DNA of 64,000 nt from Erinaceus europaeus (taxonomy: Eukaryota; Chordata; Mammalia; Eulipotyphla; Erinaceidae): the NCBI RefSeq assembly GCF_950295315.1, contig NC_080175.1, positions 68,360,302-68,424,301 of the forward strand, given 5' to 3'. The notes under the pieces are model-generated. The model saw only the letters and a list, made by a program, of their open reading frames with translations. It made no database searches and was not told where the DNA came from. Made by a program: the position numbers and the translations under genes. This document shows, piece by piece, positions 43,051 to 55,862 of this stretch (the first letter of the stretch is position 1; each line of letters begins with the position of its first letter).

Positions 43051-43385
43051 AGTAGAACATAATGGTTACTGCTACTCCATCTTTGGAAATGCACTGGCAT
43101 AAGTTCAAGCTCTAACTCTGCTATGTATTGGTACAGTTATTTGACTTTCCAAAGTCTTCTGTTTCCTTATCTGCAAAATGATGTGAAAGATAACCCTACT
43201 TCTCAATGGCTGAATGAAGTCAAGAGTGGACAGCAAGTTAACTGCTGCCTCTTACTCACACCTTAACACATGCCGACTATGGTAACAACAAAGCAGAAGA
43301 GAACAAGGGCATCATCATCAAGCATCACCACGATAACAATTTCAGAGGTAAAACAGAAAAATCACTATTCTTAATGTTCGTGAAA
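43051..43385. other. No recognised feature
   Basis: No repeat or coding signature recognised. Confidence 0.5.
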
Positions 43386-43394
43386 GGAAGAAAC

Positions 43395-43636
43395 TTAAAA
43401 AAAAAATTTTAATATTTATTTATTTTCCCTTTGTTGCCCTTTTTATTGTTGTCATAGTTATTATTGTTGTCATTATTGCTGTTGTTGTTATTGGATAGGA
43501 CAGAGAGAAATACAGAAAGGAGGGGAAGACAGAGAGGGAAGAGAAAGATAGACACCTGCAAACCTGCTTCACTGCCTGTGAATCGAACCTCCCTGCAGGT
43601 GGGGAGTCGGGGGCTCAAACATGGATCCTTACACAG
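43395..43636 (-). mobile_element. SINE-A, 5'-truncated, 9-bp TSD
   Basis: Antisense SINE-A ending at GGATCCTTACACAG, so box A is missing. GGAAGAAAC occurs at 43386-43394 and 43637-43645. The truncation was present at insertion. Confidence 0.9.
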
Positions 43637-43645
43637 GGAAGAAAC

Positions 43646-44660
43646 ATTTTTATTGACAACTCAGAGATGACAACAAAGAAATGGAATTCTACCCAATGTA
43701 TCTGGCAACTAGAACTGAAAGCTGAGCACTGGTCTTCTGATTTTTAAGAAGGAAAGTAACCCGCCACCTCGCCTCTCTCTCTCTCTTTTTTTTTTTAAAT
43801 CAAACTATAACCACCAGTCAGAGAGAATTTCAAGTTGGGCACCATGGCTGAATTAACCACTAGTGGCAGCATTTATCTCTCATGTCTTAGAACAAACATG
43901 AAGTAGTAGGAATCATATTATTTCCCTATCAGAAGTCAATGGTGTATATCACCACTAATTAAAATGTAATACATTCAAGAAGATGTAACCCATAGTTACT
44001 ATAGGTTAAGTTAGCCACAATTAATATATCTGTGCTACCATATGCAACTTACAAAATGCAGTACTATGGGTGCAGTGCAGGTGAAGTCTACTTTTAACCA
44101 ACTATTAACCTTTGCCATATTTCCTTTTCTTCGTAGGATTTTTTAAGAGAAATGACAATGCTAGACTTGGTGTAGTGAAACTAACATCAAAATCTAAAAT
44201 GTTACAATCCCAAATAATAAATAATTCCTAAATTGCCAAAGATTTTACAATCTTCTAATATATAAGACATAGTGCTTTTATACAATAACATTGTCACTGA
44301 TAAAGAATTCTTGATTCGTATTGGCTAGCTAGACATTTTTCCCCTAAATGTTATCAATTAATTATTATCCTATTTTTAGAAAATATGGGCATGCATTTCA
44401 TTTTAGAGACAGCTACTTCACACTTGAAGAAATTATCACTCAGTCCAGCACTGGCCCTAATAACAGATGGTAAGTGGGTCCTAATACAAGTTTATAATTC
44501 AACACAAATTAAGAGAGCTTGTTTTTTTCTGTGCTGCAGAAAGTTATCTGCATTATGCAGGATAAAACTTATTTGTCCCAAAGGAACTTCTCAAACCTGT
44601 TTTGAATTTAAAGCCACTGAACTATGCTGGGAAATTGTGCAGATGCAGTCACATCGGCCA
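43646..44660. other. No recognised feature
   Basis: About 1 kb of AT-rich single-copy-looking DNA. Confidence 0.5.
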
Positions 44661-45011
44661 TGTTGTCCCCTCAGGCTATTGCCAGTTCCCGCAAGAGTTG
44701 GGACACTCTCAGAGTGCCTTTCCCAACCAATCCTGTACCAGCTCATCACTCCCGGTTTTTGCCCTATAAAGTCCTTCTTCTCCCGCCACTCGCTTTCTTG
44801 CCCGTTTTTCACATGGGTGAATGGAAGGGTGCGGCCGTAGCAGGAGGAGGCCATTTTTTGGCTAGCTCCACGTGGCCCAAACTGCTGCGCTCTCACCCAA
44901 TTCTGAGGTGCCCGTGCGAATAAAGAATTGTGTTCCCTCTCTGCTCCAGATCTCCTCTCTCTCTCTCCTCCACATGGCAGCCCGACAGCACTCTTCACAC
45001 AAACACCAACA
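44661..45011 (+). mobile_element. Solo LTR of an endogenous retrovirus
   Basis: A 351-base block far richer in G+C and CpG than its surroundings. It has LTR order: TGTTG at the start, a CCAAT-type box (ACCAATCC, 44726), a TATA box (CTATAAA, 44764), a poly(A) signal (AATAAA, 44919), a CT-rich U5-like end and CAACA at 45007-45011. No primer-binding site, gag, pol or env sequence follows, so only one LTR remains. A possible 4-base TSD is imperfect (GCCA/ACCA). By layout I would guess a gammaretrovirus-like (class I) family; not certain. Confidence 0.75.
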
Positions 45012-45116
45012 ACCACTTAGAAAGTGGGAGTGAAATAACAGTCAAAGAAATGGAAACACAGGGAAAAAAGCTATTGTAACTGACTCTTATGCATACAGTA
45101 AAAAGTCCAACTTTCG

Positions 45117-45405
45117 AGCTGGGCGGTAGCACAGCAGTTTAAGCACACGTGGCACAAAGCACAAGGACCAGCATAAGAATTCCGGTTCAAGCCCACAGCT
45201 CCCCACCTGCAGGGGTGTCACTTCACAGGCAGTGAAGCAGGTCTGTAGGTGTCTTTCTCTCCCCTCTCTGTCTTCCCCTCCTCTCTCTATTTCTCTCTGT
45301 CCTATCCAACAATGATGACATCAACAACAATTATACCTACAGCAACTTTTTAAAAACAACAAGGGCAACAAAAAGGGAATAAAAAGATAAATATTTTTTT
45401 TAAAA
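45117..45405 (+). mobile_element. SINE-A, short form, 11-bp TSD
   Basis: GAGCTGGGCGGTAGCACAGC head, CACCTGCAGGGGTGTC, tail AACAAGGGCAACAAAAAGGG. GTCCAACTTTC before and GCCCAACTTTC after. Confidence 0.94.
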
Positions 45406-46494
45406 GCCCAACTTTCTCATAAGAAATGAAAATTTATATCTTATAGTCAGATTTTAAAAAACGTATTATTTAGGTGGAGAATGATCACATGCTCATCTTG
45501 TAAGAATAAAGGAAAATAGACTCTTCACACACAGCTGATGGGAGTATGACTTAATATTTATTAAAGTTTCAAATGTATAAATTCTTGAATTCCATCTCAA
45601 TGTGTTCTACAGATATGCATTTGTGCAAAATGACAGTTATGGAAGATCATATGCCATATTATTTTCTATTAAGTGGTTAATAATTTACAGTGTAGCTGTT
45701 GACACATGGGTACAATTTCTCATCTCCCCATGCCTCATGCAACAGGACTCCCAGGTTCCTTCCACTCCTTCCTCCCACTTCTTTCCCAAAGTTCTTTGCT
45801 TAGGTGCAATATAATACCACCCCCAGTCCAAATTTTGCTTTGTGACTTCCCTTCTCTGTCTTTATTTCTTAAGTTCTACTAACAAGTCAAATCATTTGAA
45901 ATTTGTCCGTCTCATTTTGACCTGTTTCACTTAACATGATGTCTTCGAGTTCCACCCAAGACGAGGCAAAGGAGATGACTTCATCATTTTTAATTGTTGA
46001 GTAGTATTCCACTGGGTGTATGTACCACAATTTCTTTAGCCACTCATCTGTTGTTGGATAGCTGAGTTGCTGACCAGTTTTAGATATTACAAATGGTGCT
46101 ACTATTAAAGGAGGTATTAATATATCTCTCCTGATAGGTGCTTTTGTTTTCTTTGGGTAAATCTTCAGGAGAGAAATTGGATCATAGAATAGGTCCATCT
46201 CTAGTGTTCTGAGAAATCTACAGACTATTTTCCACAAGAATTGAACCAATTTACATTCCTACCATCAGTGCAAAACTGTCCCTACTCTATCCCTACCCCA
46301 TAGATCCTCTCCAACATTTGTTATTTCTGTCCTTTCTGATGTATTACATTCTCATGGGTATAAAGTGGTATCTCACTATTGTCTTTATTTGAATTTCTCT
46401 GCTGATCAGTGACTTGGAGTATGTTGTCATGTGTCTGTTGGCCCTCTGGATCTCTTTCTTGATGAAGTTTCAGCCCAGGTACCTGCCCCATTAT

Positions 46495-46982
46495 CTTTTC
46501 TTTTTAAATTATTTTTAATTAGTGATTTAATATTGATTTACAATATGTTCTACCATCAGAGTTCTAAATCCCGAATCCCTCCATTGTAAACTATAGCAGT
46601 TCTCTTATGGTTGTAGGTATGGGTCAACTATTATTTCTACAACTATATATCTATGTTTTTATATATTTGCCCATTTTTTAATATATGGCCTCATCCTCTC
46701 TTCCTACCCAAGTCACACATACATCTAGTACTACATCCAAATGTCCCTCTCCTTTTCCTCTTGTCTCTCTGAGCTTTGATGGGGTTGGAGTTGAGACACC
46801 TGGTCATCTTCCCCCCCTATTACTTCTCCCCCTCTGGGAGTATGGATCAAATTCTTCTTGGGGTGCAGAAGGTGGGAGTTCTGGCCTCTGTAATTGTCTC
46901 TTTGCTGGAAATGGGTATTGACAGGTCAATCCATAAAGCCAGCCTGTTTCTGTCTCTCTAGTGGAGTAGGGCTCTGCAGTGT
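46495..46982 (-). mobile_element. Gamma L1 3' end nested in the old L1
   Basis: Antisense gamma terminus (TTAGTGATTTAATATTGATTTAC) at the left, then ACCATCAGAGTTCTAAATCCC and CCCCTCTGGGAGTATGGATC. The surrounding ORF2 resumes at TTTCTAATGGGGCTG. The TSD is not clear. Confidence 0.8.
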
Positions 46983-48211
46983 CCTCACCCCACTTTCTAA
47001 TGGGGCTGTTTATTTTTTGTTGCTAAGTTTAAGTTCTTCATGTATTTTGGTTACCAGTCTTTTATCTGAAGCGTGATCTGTAAAGATCTTTTCTCACTCT
47101 GTAAGGAATCCTTCTGTGTGAATGATAGTTTCTGATTTAATGTCCATGTCTTTGATGCATTTGGAGTTGACTTCTGTGCATGATGATATGTAATGGTTTA
47201 ATTTTATTTGTTTGTAAGTTTCAACCCAATTTCCCCAACATCATATGTTGAAGAGACTCTGATTCATCTATTTAATGTTCTGGGCCTTTTGTCTAATATA
47301 ACTTGTCCATAGATAAGTTATGTCTTACCTCTGGGTTCTGAATTCTATTCTACTAGTCTTTGTGTCTATTTTGGATCCAATACTTGGAAATTTTTATTAT
47401 AGCACCTCTGTAGTATAGTTTGAGGTCAGGAAGTGTGATGTATCCAGTCCTGTCCTTTTTTTCAAGACTGCTTGGCTACAGATAAATTTTTGTAGTTTTT
47501 TGTTCTATTCCTTTAAAAAAGTTCAGTGGTACCTTGGTGAGATTGGTATTAAATGTGTATATGGCTCTGAATAGGATGGTCATTTTGAAGGCATTAAGTA
47601 TTCCAATCCATGAAATAGCTTTTCATTTCTTTGTATCTATTTCTATTTTCTAGAAGAGTGACACATAATTTTCAATATACAAGTATTTCACTTCCTTTAT
47701 GAACATTATTCCCAAATACTTGATTGTTTTTGCTGCTATAGTAATGAAGATTGATTTCGGGATGTCTTCTTTTAATTTAGCATTTGCATAGAAGAATGCC
47801 ATTAATTTTTGCATACTGATTTTGTAGCCTTCTATTTTACTTTCATGTTTAATTTCCAGGAATTTTCTACTGGATTCTTTGGATATATATATATATATAT
47901 ATATTCTGCAAATAATGTCAGTTTAATTAACTTCATCTATTGCAATCTGTATCTGTTTGATTCTTTTCTCTTACCTGATTGCTATGACTAGGACTTATAA
48001 AATAATGTTGAATAGAAGTAGTGATAATGGAAGCTTTCAGATTCTCTTCATTAGTATGATGTTGTTTGTAGGTTTGCTTTGTATCAATTCTATTGATTTG
48101 ATGAATTTCCCATTAATCTCTTTTTATTTTAATGTTTTGACTATGAAAAGATGCTGGATCTTATCAGTTTTCTCTGCATCTACTGATAAAATCAAGTTAT
48201 TTTTGCTTTTA

Positions 48212-48305
48212 ATTTTTTTTTTATTTAAGAAAGGATTAATTAACAAAACCATAAGGTAGGAGGGGTACAACTCCACACAATTCCCACCACCCAATCTCCA
48301 TAACC
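48212..48305 (-). mobile_element. Very short beta L1 3' end, 11-bp TSD
   Basis: About 94 bases: T run, TTTAAGAAAGGATTAATTAAC, CACACAATTCCCACCACCC, stopping at CCATAACC. TTTTGCTTTTA is at 48201-48211 and 48306-48316. It is the same 3' end as 23290-23390, so a young insertion. Confidence 0.94.
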
Positions 48306-48550
48306 TTTTGCTTTTACTTTTATTGATATGGTAGATCATATTTATTGACCCAACTTTGCATCCTTGGGATAAAACCCATTTGGTCTTGGTGCACGACCTT
48401 TTTAATGTACTGCTGTATCTGGCTGACTAAGATTATGTTAACTATCTTAGCATCTATGTTCATAGGGATATTGGTTGGCAGGGATATATATGCATACATA
48501 TATATGTGTTTATATATATATATATTTACCATCTACATTTTCTTACTATT

Positions 48551-48915
48551 CACTTTCATCTTGGTTTTTTTTTTCAGATTTCTACTTTGACAACCTACAT
48601 GAACAAACAGAAGTGGCAGCAACAGTGATTCCTTAAATAAACACCTGCCACATTAAAGTGTGTGCTCTTTGCCCCCTGCCCCCCTAGCTCCCTAAGGAAA
48701 GCTCTTCCTAACCCCTCACTGAGTAGTCTTTAAAACACACCCTTGGTGTTAGTGACACTAAACACCACAGACATATACACAAACTCCATTTTAAAGTATC
48801 TCAGAGGACAAGATTATGTGGCAGCCAAAAACGCTGAGCAGGCCCCTTTATATCTGTGATGGGGTCCTGTACTCCATGATGATAAAAACGCCTGGTGTTA
48901 GGAGCATAATATTTA
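48551..48915. other. No recognised feature
   Basis: No repeat or coding signature recognised. Confidence 0.5.
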
Positions 48916-48920
48916 TTTTT

Positions 48921-49124
48921 GTTATAAATTTTATTTATTTATTTATGGATAGAGACAGAGAAGTTGAGAGGGAAGGGAGAGATAGAGAGGGCAAGAGAGA
49001 GAATTTGAAGCATAGCTTCACTGCTTATGAAGCTTCCTCCCTACAGGTGGGGGCTGAGGACTTGAATCCAATTCCTTGTGCATTGTATACAGTGTGCTCT
49101 AGTGGGTGAACCACCACCTGGCCC
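48921..49124 (-). mobile_element. SINE-B with imperfect TSD
   Basis: TTTATTTATTTATGGATAGAGAC ... GAACCACCACCTGGCCC. AGGAGCATAATATTT before and AGGAGCATAGTGTTT after. Confidence 0.92.
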
Positions 49125-49294
49125 AAAGGAGCATAGTGTTTTATTTACTTCTTTTGTGTACAAGGACAGGAAGCCACTGCTCCCATGATTTATACAAGCA
49201 CTTGCACATTCTTTCCTAACTAGAGATGCTGAGCATCAGGGATGATATTACAGAAGGGAACTTATCAACATATTCAGAATTCTTAGTGGCTTTA

Positions 49295-49532
49295 GGGGCC
49301 AGGTGGTGGTGTACCTGGTTGAGCGCACATTTTACATTACAAGGACCCAGGTTCAAGCCACCAGTCCCCACCGCAGGGGGAAAGCTTTGCAAGTGTCCAA
49401 GCAGTGTTGCAGGCCATATCTCTCTCTCTCTCTGTCTCTGTCTCTCTCTTCTCCTCTTCCTCCTTCTCTCTTGATTTCTGGTTGTTTCTATCCAATAAAT
49501 AAATAAGGATAATACAAAGAAAATTAAAAAAA
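49295..49532 (+). mobile_element. SINE-B, 18-bp TSD
   Basis: GGGGCCAGGTGGTGGTGTACCTGG head, complete body, TATCCAATAAATAAATAAGG tail. GAATTCTTAGTGGCTTTA (49277-49294) and GAATTACTAGTGGCTTTA (49533-49550). Confidence 0.95.
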
Positions 49533-49550
49533 GAATTACTAGTGGCTTTA

Positions 49551-49950
49551 TCAACATACTATCTGTGTTTAAAAAACTTTGGGTATCATTTTTTAGACCA
49601 CAACTGAGTAAAGTCTTAAAGTTATAAGATGATTAAAATAAAAATAAACAAACCAACAGGTGTGAACTCAGTAGCATTCAACATTCACACCTTAAAAAAG
49701 CAACAGAAAGTATGAATATTTATTGTTCCATTACTTTTCATTTTCATCATTCTGGCTTGGTATTTAAAAATGTACTTGTTGCATTTAAAACGTTGCATGC
49801 CAATAAATAATTATCACCCTTAGCTCAAAACCAGTGGCCTAGAAAGCATCACCAATAGTGCATGGTACACACATACATGCACACAGCACTGTGGCAAATT
49901 CACAAAGAAGTCTTCTTTACAGAAACTTTCAATTAATATATTTTTAACTT
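49551..49950. other. No recognised feature
   Basis: No repeat or coding signature recognised. Confidence 0.5.
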
Positions 49951-50040
49951 ATTATCTTTCTTTATTTATTGGATAGAGACAGCCAGAAATCAAGAGGGAA
50001 GGGAATGACAGAGACAGACAGAGATTAACTGCAGCACTTT
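49951..50040 (-). mobile_element. SINE-B, 3' half only
   Basis: TTTATTTATTGGATAGAGACAGCC to ACTGCAGCAC; the tRNA-like half is missing. Confidence 0.8.
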
Positions 50041-50103
50041 TAAAAATCAGGGTAATTCTTTCATTAAAAAGATGTCTTATATAGTGTCCTATATAATGTT
50101 GTG

Positions 50104-50105
<2 letters not shown>

Positions 50106-50148
<43 letters not shown>
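50106..50148. repeat. (CA)n then (TA)n microsatellite
   Basis: About 16 CA units followed by four TA units. Confidence 0.93.
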
Positions 50149-50321
50149 AAATGTCATATATAATGTTGTATTTCTCCTAAGTAGTCATAAGCAAGTACTC
50201 AGTAATATTTCAAATGTAAAAGCAAGAGAGAAAAATCCAATAAATATGAATGAACATGCCAAATTATACAAAGAACCCTGCAGGCTAACATTTAAGATTT
50301 ATTATAAAACAGTTTATTAGG

Positions 50322-50371
50322 GACTGGTGGCAGCTCACCCAGGAGAGAGCACATTCCTCTGCCTGGTTTTT
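50322..50371 (+). mobile_element. SINE-E head fragment
   Basis: GGGACTGGTGGCAGCTCACCCAGG and CACATTCCTCTGCCTGG. It joins L1-like sequence at about 50371. Confidence 0.5.
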
Positions 50372-51145
50372 AAAATCATCTGGAAAATAGAGCAGCCATT
50401 TGCAAATGATTGAAACTGAGTCACCATCTTTTACCTCATGCAAAAGTTAATTTCATGTGGATTAAATGCTTGGATACTAGACCTCAAACAATAAAAAACA
50501 TAGAAGAAACACTTCATAAATTTGCCTCCATGGATGACTGGTGACTCAGCTGCAACAATGGAAACAAAAATAAGAATAAACAAATAGGGTTGCATAAAAA
50601 AATGCCAGGAGCATAGTTCTTCTTTATTAAAAATTCTCCTACTTAACATTCTTCTCCAGCTCTACACTTTTTTTTTTTTTGCCTCTAGTCACTGGGGCTT
50701 GGTGCTGGCTCTATGAATCTACCGCTTCTGGTGGTTTGTTTTTTGTTGTTTTTTTTTCCTTATTCGATAGGACAGAGAGAACTTGAGAGAGATGGGGGAG
50801 ACAGAGAGAGGGAGAGACGGACAGACACCTGCAGTCCTGCTTCACCATTTGTGGAGTGTCCCTGCTGCAGGTGGGCAGTGGTGGCTCAAACCCAAATCCT
50901 TGCGTATATCCCTGCGCTTAGTATTAAGCTGTGTATGACACTTAGTAAGTGCTTAGTATGACACTGTGTGTGTCACTTGATTGTGTCAAACTGAAAAGCT
51001 AACATATAGCCAAAGGAACTGTTAGCAAAACCAAAAGACATCCTACTGAATGGGTGAAAATATACACACAACATATGCCTGTCTAAGGGCAGATATCCAA
51101 CTCAATAGAGACACACTTGAAAGAGAAAATCAACAACAACCCAAA
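50372..51145 (+). mobile_element. Ancient L1 ORF2 fragment, split by a SINE
   Basis: 50430-50610 reads like L1 ORF2 late region (AKVNFMWIKCLDTRPQTIKN in one frame, with stops nearby). 51000-51140 resembles a further ORF2 segment (QRNC, QNQKTSY, MGENI). The SINE at 50661-50930 lies between. Confidence 0.7.
50661..50930 (-). mobile_element. SINE-A, long form
   Basis: 12-T run, 3' module (CTAGTCACTGGGGCTTGGTGC), GATAGGACAGAGAGAAC body and a decayed head (right end). Confidence 0.85.
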
Positions 51146-51529
51146 TAGTTCCATTGAAACCTGGAGTGAAAATCCAGTCCCCCTCTACAGTCTTTATATA
51201 GTGGAAACACTCACTTCTTGACATAGCTGCTGTCTGTCTGTCTTGCAACCTTCACTTGTCCCTCTTTCCACTCTTCCTTTCTTTCTGGTTCTCCCCCTAA
51301 TACATCCCTAAAGTGCTCACAAGTAGTGGGGACTTCACAGAAATAAAAGCCAGACTCCTCTCCTTACTGTATCAATGGTTGATCTTGCACTGGAAAGAGA
51401 GAAATGGCTGAGTAGGAACAAGATAAGTGGGAGGCAGGTGGTTCAGGGAAACCTAGATGGTAACAGGTATCCATAAAATAAAGACAATACCTTTAGAAGT
51501 CCTTTCCATGTCTCAAATATTTTGTCTGG

Positions 51530-51660
51530 TTTTTGTTGTTGCAGGGCTTCAATGCTCTAGGTGGACTTTGAGGGACAGGAGGGAGAGATCAGTGAGGATC
51601 AGGTCTAAACTAAGGTGGCACCCTAGCAACTATCCACGTGAGCTATTTTGCTGACCCCTG
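51530..51660 (-). mobile_element. SINE-E, degenerate
   Basis: On the minus strand GGGGTCAGCAAAATAGCTCACGTGGATAG is the E head. The rest is diverged. Confidence 0.65.
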
Positions 51661-54602
51661 TGCCGTTTAACTATTACTCAACTTGAAAACTTTTGTGTTC
51701 TTTTAACCAATAATAAGCTCCCTTTCATGCAGCTTATAGCTTTTGTTCATTTTTATTCTACAGGGGTCAGGATGATTATCACTGGAGATAATTAAATTAC
51801 ATTGAATATATAACTTTTTTTCTGAATGTCTACTTAAAGGGCACATTTCAGAAAAAAAAATCCATTAGGATATAATGATAGTACAATACACTAAACAATA
51901 AAAAAAAAGATGCCCAGCTTGAAAATGTAAATGAAGTCTTGAAATGCAGGCAGCATAAACTATTACTTGTCGCTAATCTTTTGACTACTTGAGGGCAGGG
52001 GCTAGGTTTTATTTATCTTTGCAGATTCTGCGTCTAATTCTAGATGAGGCAGAAGTAGCAAGTAAAGATTATTGATAGACTTTTTTCTTAGAGAAGAAAA
52101 TTCTGATGGTATTAAAGTCCATTTTATTTAACTAGTGTTTAATGATAGGAATTTACCTAATTTTGTTATTGAAGTAAAGAGATACCCATTTTCTACTTCC
52201 TGCTATATAAACTTGCTAGCATTTAAAAGATCTCTTGTCATTAAATACTTCCTAGTTATGGTGTTCCCTGGATAAAAGAAGAAAGAGAGAACTCAAGTTA
52301 AAGACTGAGATATTTGATCCTGAACATACAGAGTTCAAAAGTCAGTTTATACCTGACCAATAGGGGAAAATATAAGCTATTTCTGGCATTACAATGCACA
52401 CATTTTAGTGAAAGCTTATATTTTGTCAGACACAATTAATAGTTCAACATAGTGTTTGATTTAGATCGCTGCTTCTGAAAGGGAGAATGAAGTTGAAAGT
52501 GATGAATAATTTGGGCCACATCCTTTGATTGCATTTTAAACACTGTCAAAAGAAAACTCTAAATTTTAATGCTAATCAGAGGGGAAGAAGGGAAATAGAT
52601 CAAAGCAATCATAATAAACACTGTAGAGGGTAATACCCTTCAGCATGTTAAGAGTTTTAAGTTAAATGCATACTGCATAGGGAAAGGAAGTTACTTGAGG
52701 ACTATACAATGACAATTTGTACATGAGTATGAAACACATAGTTTCAAACAATTTTTGCTATCTTATGCGAAAGCACCTTGTTTTTGAGCTTCTTGAATAT
52801 CATTCCTCCTTCATGGCTTTCTGAGAGATTAGAAAGTTGCATCAAAACACAAAACAGCATCAAACACAAAATGGCTCCAGATTTGGAATCCTGCACTTCA
52901 CGACTCCAAACTCAGGTAGCCATCCTGGGCTAGAAGGCATGGCGTGGCGTAACTCCTTTTTACTCAAGGTTGATGCCTGGGCTAGCAGCATGGACATTAT
53001 TTGGCAGTTCATTTGCAATGAGGCATTTGGTATCTCTTGACAAAGCTAATAAATCATAATCTGTATTTCTCAAAACTTAGGTAATTTTTAAATTTTATAG
53101 TCAAGATCATAGATATAAAGTGAATCTGTTTCCAATGACATCACTTTCATCCAGCAGGGATAGACTTGCAGAATTATATGCCAATACAACATGAATGCTG
53201 CCTATTGTCCAAGTAGTTTTTGACTTAGCTTTTACCCACTGTTAAGATAAACTCCTTAAGATTCCCTTAACATTTGTTTGATCTGTTTTCAGTTAGGTCC
53301 TGACTCTTGCTTCATTCACTTTTTCTGTATTTTGTTAATTAGATGCAGGTCACTAGGTGAAACTCTCAGTCAAAGAGAAGAGATTATACAAGTTTATGAA
53401 CCTCACAGGCCACAGATCAATGAGAAGTAGACTTTTCTCAACTCCTTTAAACTCGTGCTTCCTTCTCCATATTTGATCACTGACTCTCACTAATTTTTAC
53501 TTTAAGCTAATGCTTATTTTACTTGACTCTAGGGCTCATATTTATACAGTATAATTTTATATATGAAGATATTTATATATGAATAAATGTAAAAGACTAG
53601 AAATAGACTTCTGTCCTCCAAAAAAACACTTGGAAACTCCTAGTAAATTTCATTTCCTCTACTGTAGAGCTATCAGATTGAAATTCAAGATTTTTATTTG
53701 TTTTATTCCTGTACATTTTTTATGCACCTTGAAGTGTGAAAATAATAAAGTATTTAAAAAAAAAACCCAGATGTGAAATCCTGGCACCAAAATTCATTCT
53801 CAGCCTTGCCATAAGGAACTGCAGCAAATTATGTCTTTTAAAACTTAGGGGATGTGTTTCTTTGTCTGTAAAATGGGGGGTGATTCAAAGGTTCATGTGA
53901 TGATTATATAAAAATAATTAGATTCCAGGAGGAGTTTCAGAAAAAAAAAAACATATTGAATCCATCCATAAACCCACAGAAATGCTTTTAAAAAAAATCT
54001 CGAGATTCAGAATTTAGTAAACTCTCAGTTTCCAGATTATGTTGCACTAGGAATTGTCACTGTTAGAATCTATTTGAATTTAAACTTTCTGGGATATACA
54101 CATTTGTGTGCCCTAGAGATTTGCTACTGAATTATTCTCAGCAGAGCAATTATAGGTGAGGCTGCCCTATAATGAGATATCTATGCTACTTCATTAAATA
54201 AACCCCTTGAATGGGCTCCAAAATGGACCTGCCTTATACCAAATTCCATTACACTGCAAGTAATCTTATAAGAAGGCCCTGGTGTAGGTTAAATTGTCCT
54301 GGATACCTAACATTTACCATAAAGGGAATGTGTTTTAGAACAGTGATTCCCAAAAGCTGGTTCTCACATCAATGCTTGACTGCTGGGAGGGGAGATAAAA
54401 AAGACAATTTAGTCAACTTTTTGTAAAATTACAACAGAATCTATTTTTTAAATGTCCTTCACTCTGAGAGTATACTTTTTCCATTTTCTATCCTTTGGGT
54501 AAAAATTAAATCACTCTATATTTTGATGAAGCAGTGATGGAAATGATGGTACTATTTGTCTTGTTCTTGTATGATACAAGTACAATGCAATCTCCTTCAC
54601 CC
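51661..54602. other. About 2.9 kb with no recognised repeat or gene
   Basis: The longest stretch without SINE or L1 signatures. 53590-53770 ends AATAATAAAGTATTT followed by ten A, which looks like an mRNA 3' end or a decayed retroposon tail, but no upstream coding sequence is recognisable. A (non-exhaustive) frame scan shows nothing convincing. Confidence 0.5.
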
Positions 54603-54648
54603 ACCTATATCTATTTATTTATTTACTTATTGGATACAGACAAGGAAG
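54603..54648 (-). mobile_element. SINE-B 3' fragment
   Basis: TATTTATTTATTTACTTATTGGATACAGACAAG is the antisense SINE-B tail and body start. Only about 45 bases remain. Confidence 0.6.
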
Positions 54649-54649
54649 G

Positions 54650-55765
54650 GGGGGTCATCATGGACCATTGTTAGGGAATACTTGGATTCCTACAAAGATA
54701 ATGGGCCTAGACCTCTAACAGATCCCTCTCTCTACCATCACTGATCACTTCCATCAACAATGTCTACATAAGCCCTCTCATGAGCCACTCTAGGAATTTG
54801 TCCTCCCCATAAAGTACAATGGTAAAAACTGCCCCACTCTCTGAAGGGGGGCAGAGTCAACCTACCTTGCCACTTAAAGAAGACTGGTCCTGAAATGAGT
54901 AAAGCCTAGAATGTTCCCAACTATAACTATGAACTGTGAGCTCAGACTGACAGGAACTCAGAGGTTGCACAGTCACCTGTGCTCATTATGAATACATATG
55001 GGCCCTGGGTCAGGTTGATGGGATAAACAGTTAATTTTATTCACAGATTTTCTTCAAGATTGGAAGCTATTCTCTGCCCTAATCCAGTTTTCTAGTCCTA
55101 TTCCCAACTCTGATACCATCTCCCCCAAAAATATATTTTTCTATCTCCACGTTAGATATCAAACTTGTGGAAAGTCATGGATCCCTAGGAACATAACGAA
55201 AATAGACTTCCTTACTTCTTTCCACCCTTAGATCCCTATTCTCATCTGCTCTATTTCTATATTTTGGTTGCTCTTTATTAATCATTTTGTCCTGCTTTCT
55301 ATCTTTTTGTCTTTCAGCCACCAATTTGCAGATGCTATCACAATTCCATGCTGACTTCCCTGAGCAGATGACCTCACCAATGTGTCCCAGAACGTCACCT
55401 CTCCAGAGCTCTACTCCCCTAAGGAAAGAGAGAAACAGGCTGGGGATATGGATGGACCTGCCAACATGCATGTCTAGTGGAGAGGCAATTACAGAAACAA
55501 GAACTCCCACCCTCTGCACCCCAAAAATAATTTTGGTCCATATTTCCAGAGGGGGAGAAATGATAGGAGAAGATGATCAGAGAGCTCTGAACTCCAATTC
55601 ACCAGAACCTGGAGAGAGAAGAGGAAAAGAAAGACAGTTGTAAGTAGTAATAGATGTAGGTTTGACTTAGAAAGGAAGCAAAGGCAGGACCATAGGGGAA
55701 AAAATGGGAAATTCTATATAAATACAGACAGTTATAGAATAATAGTCAACCACATCTGCAATAGA
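54650..55765 (+). mobile_element. Gamma L1 3' UTR, about 1.1 kb
   Basis: The longest gamma copy: ATGGGCCTAGACCTCTAACAG, GGTCCTGAAATGAGTAAAGCC, GAATGTTCCCAACTATAAC, CTCTGCACCCCAAAAATAAT, ATACAGACAGTTATAGAATAATAG. The last 100 bases (AATTTTGTAAATCAATATT) are absent. Confidence 0.8.
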
Positions 55766-55766
55766 G

Positions 55767-55862
55767 TAGTAAAGCAGTGCTACAGGTGTTTCTCTTTCTC
55801 TCTCCATCTCTCTCTACCCTCTTGATTTCTGGATGTCTATAGCAAATAAATAATGATACCTT
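55767..55862 (+). mobile_element. SINE-B 3' half
   Basis: AAGCAGTGCTACAGGTGTTTC, CT-rich segment, CTTGATTTCTGG, GCAAATAAATAATG tail. No head. Confidence 0.8.

Larger units (their letters stand above)
45665..48550 (-). mobile_element. Old L1, 3' UTR and much of ORF2
   Basis: Alpha-like antisense 3' UTR (45665-45890) is followed by ORF2 from its C-terminus (KTGQQLSYPTTDEWLKKLWY at about 46000-46080) back into the reverse transcriptase (near 48400). Frames are broken. Two younger L1 pieces sit inside (46495-46982 and 48212-48305). The 5' half is absent. Confidence 0.88.

Noticed and set aside
44385..45016. 151-codon plus and 141-codon minus frames.
   Set aside because: They cross the LTR and its boundary; LTR base composition explains the lack of stops.
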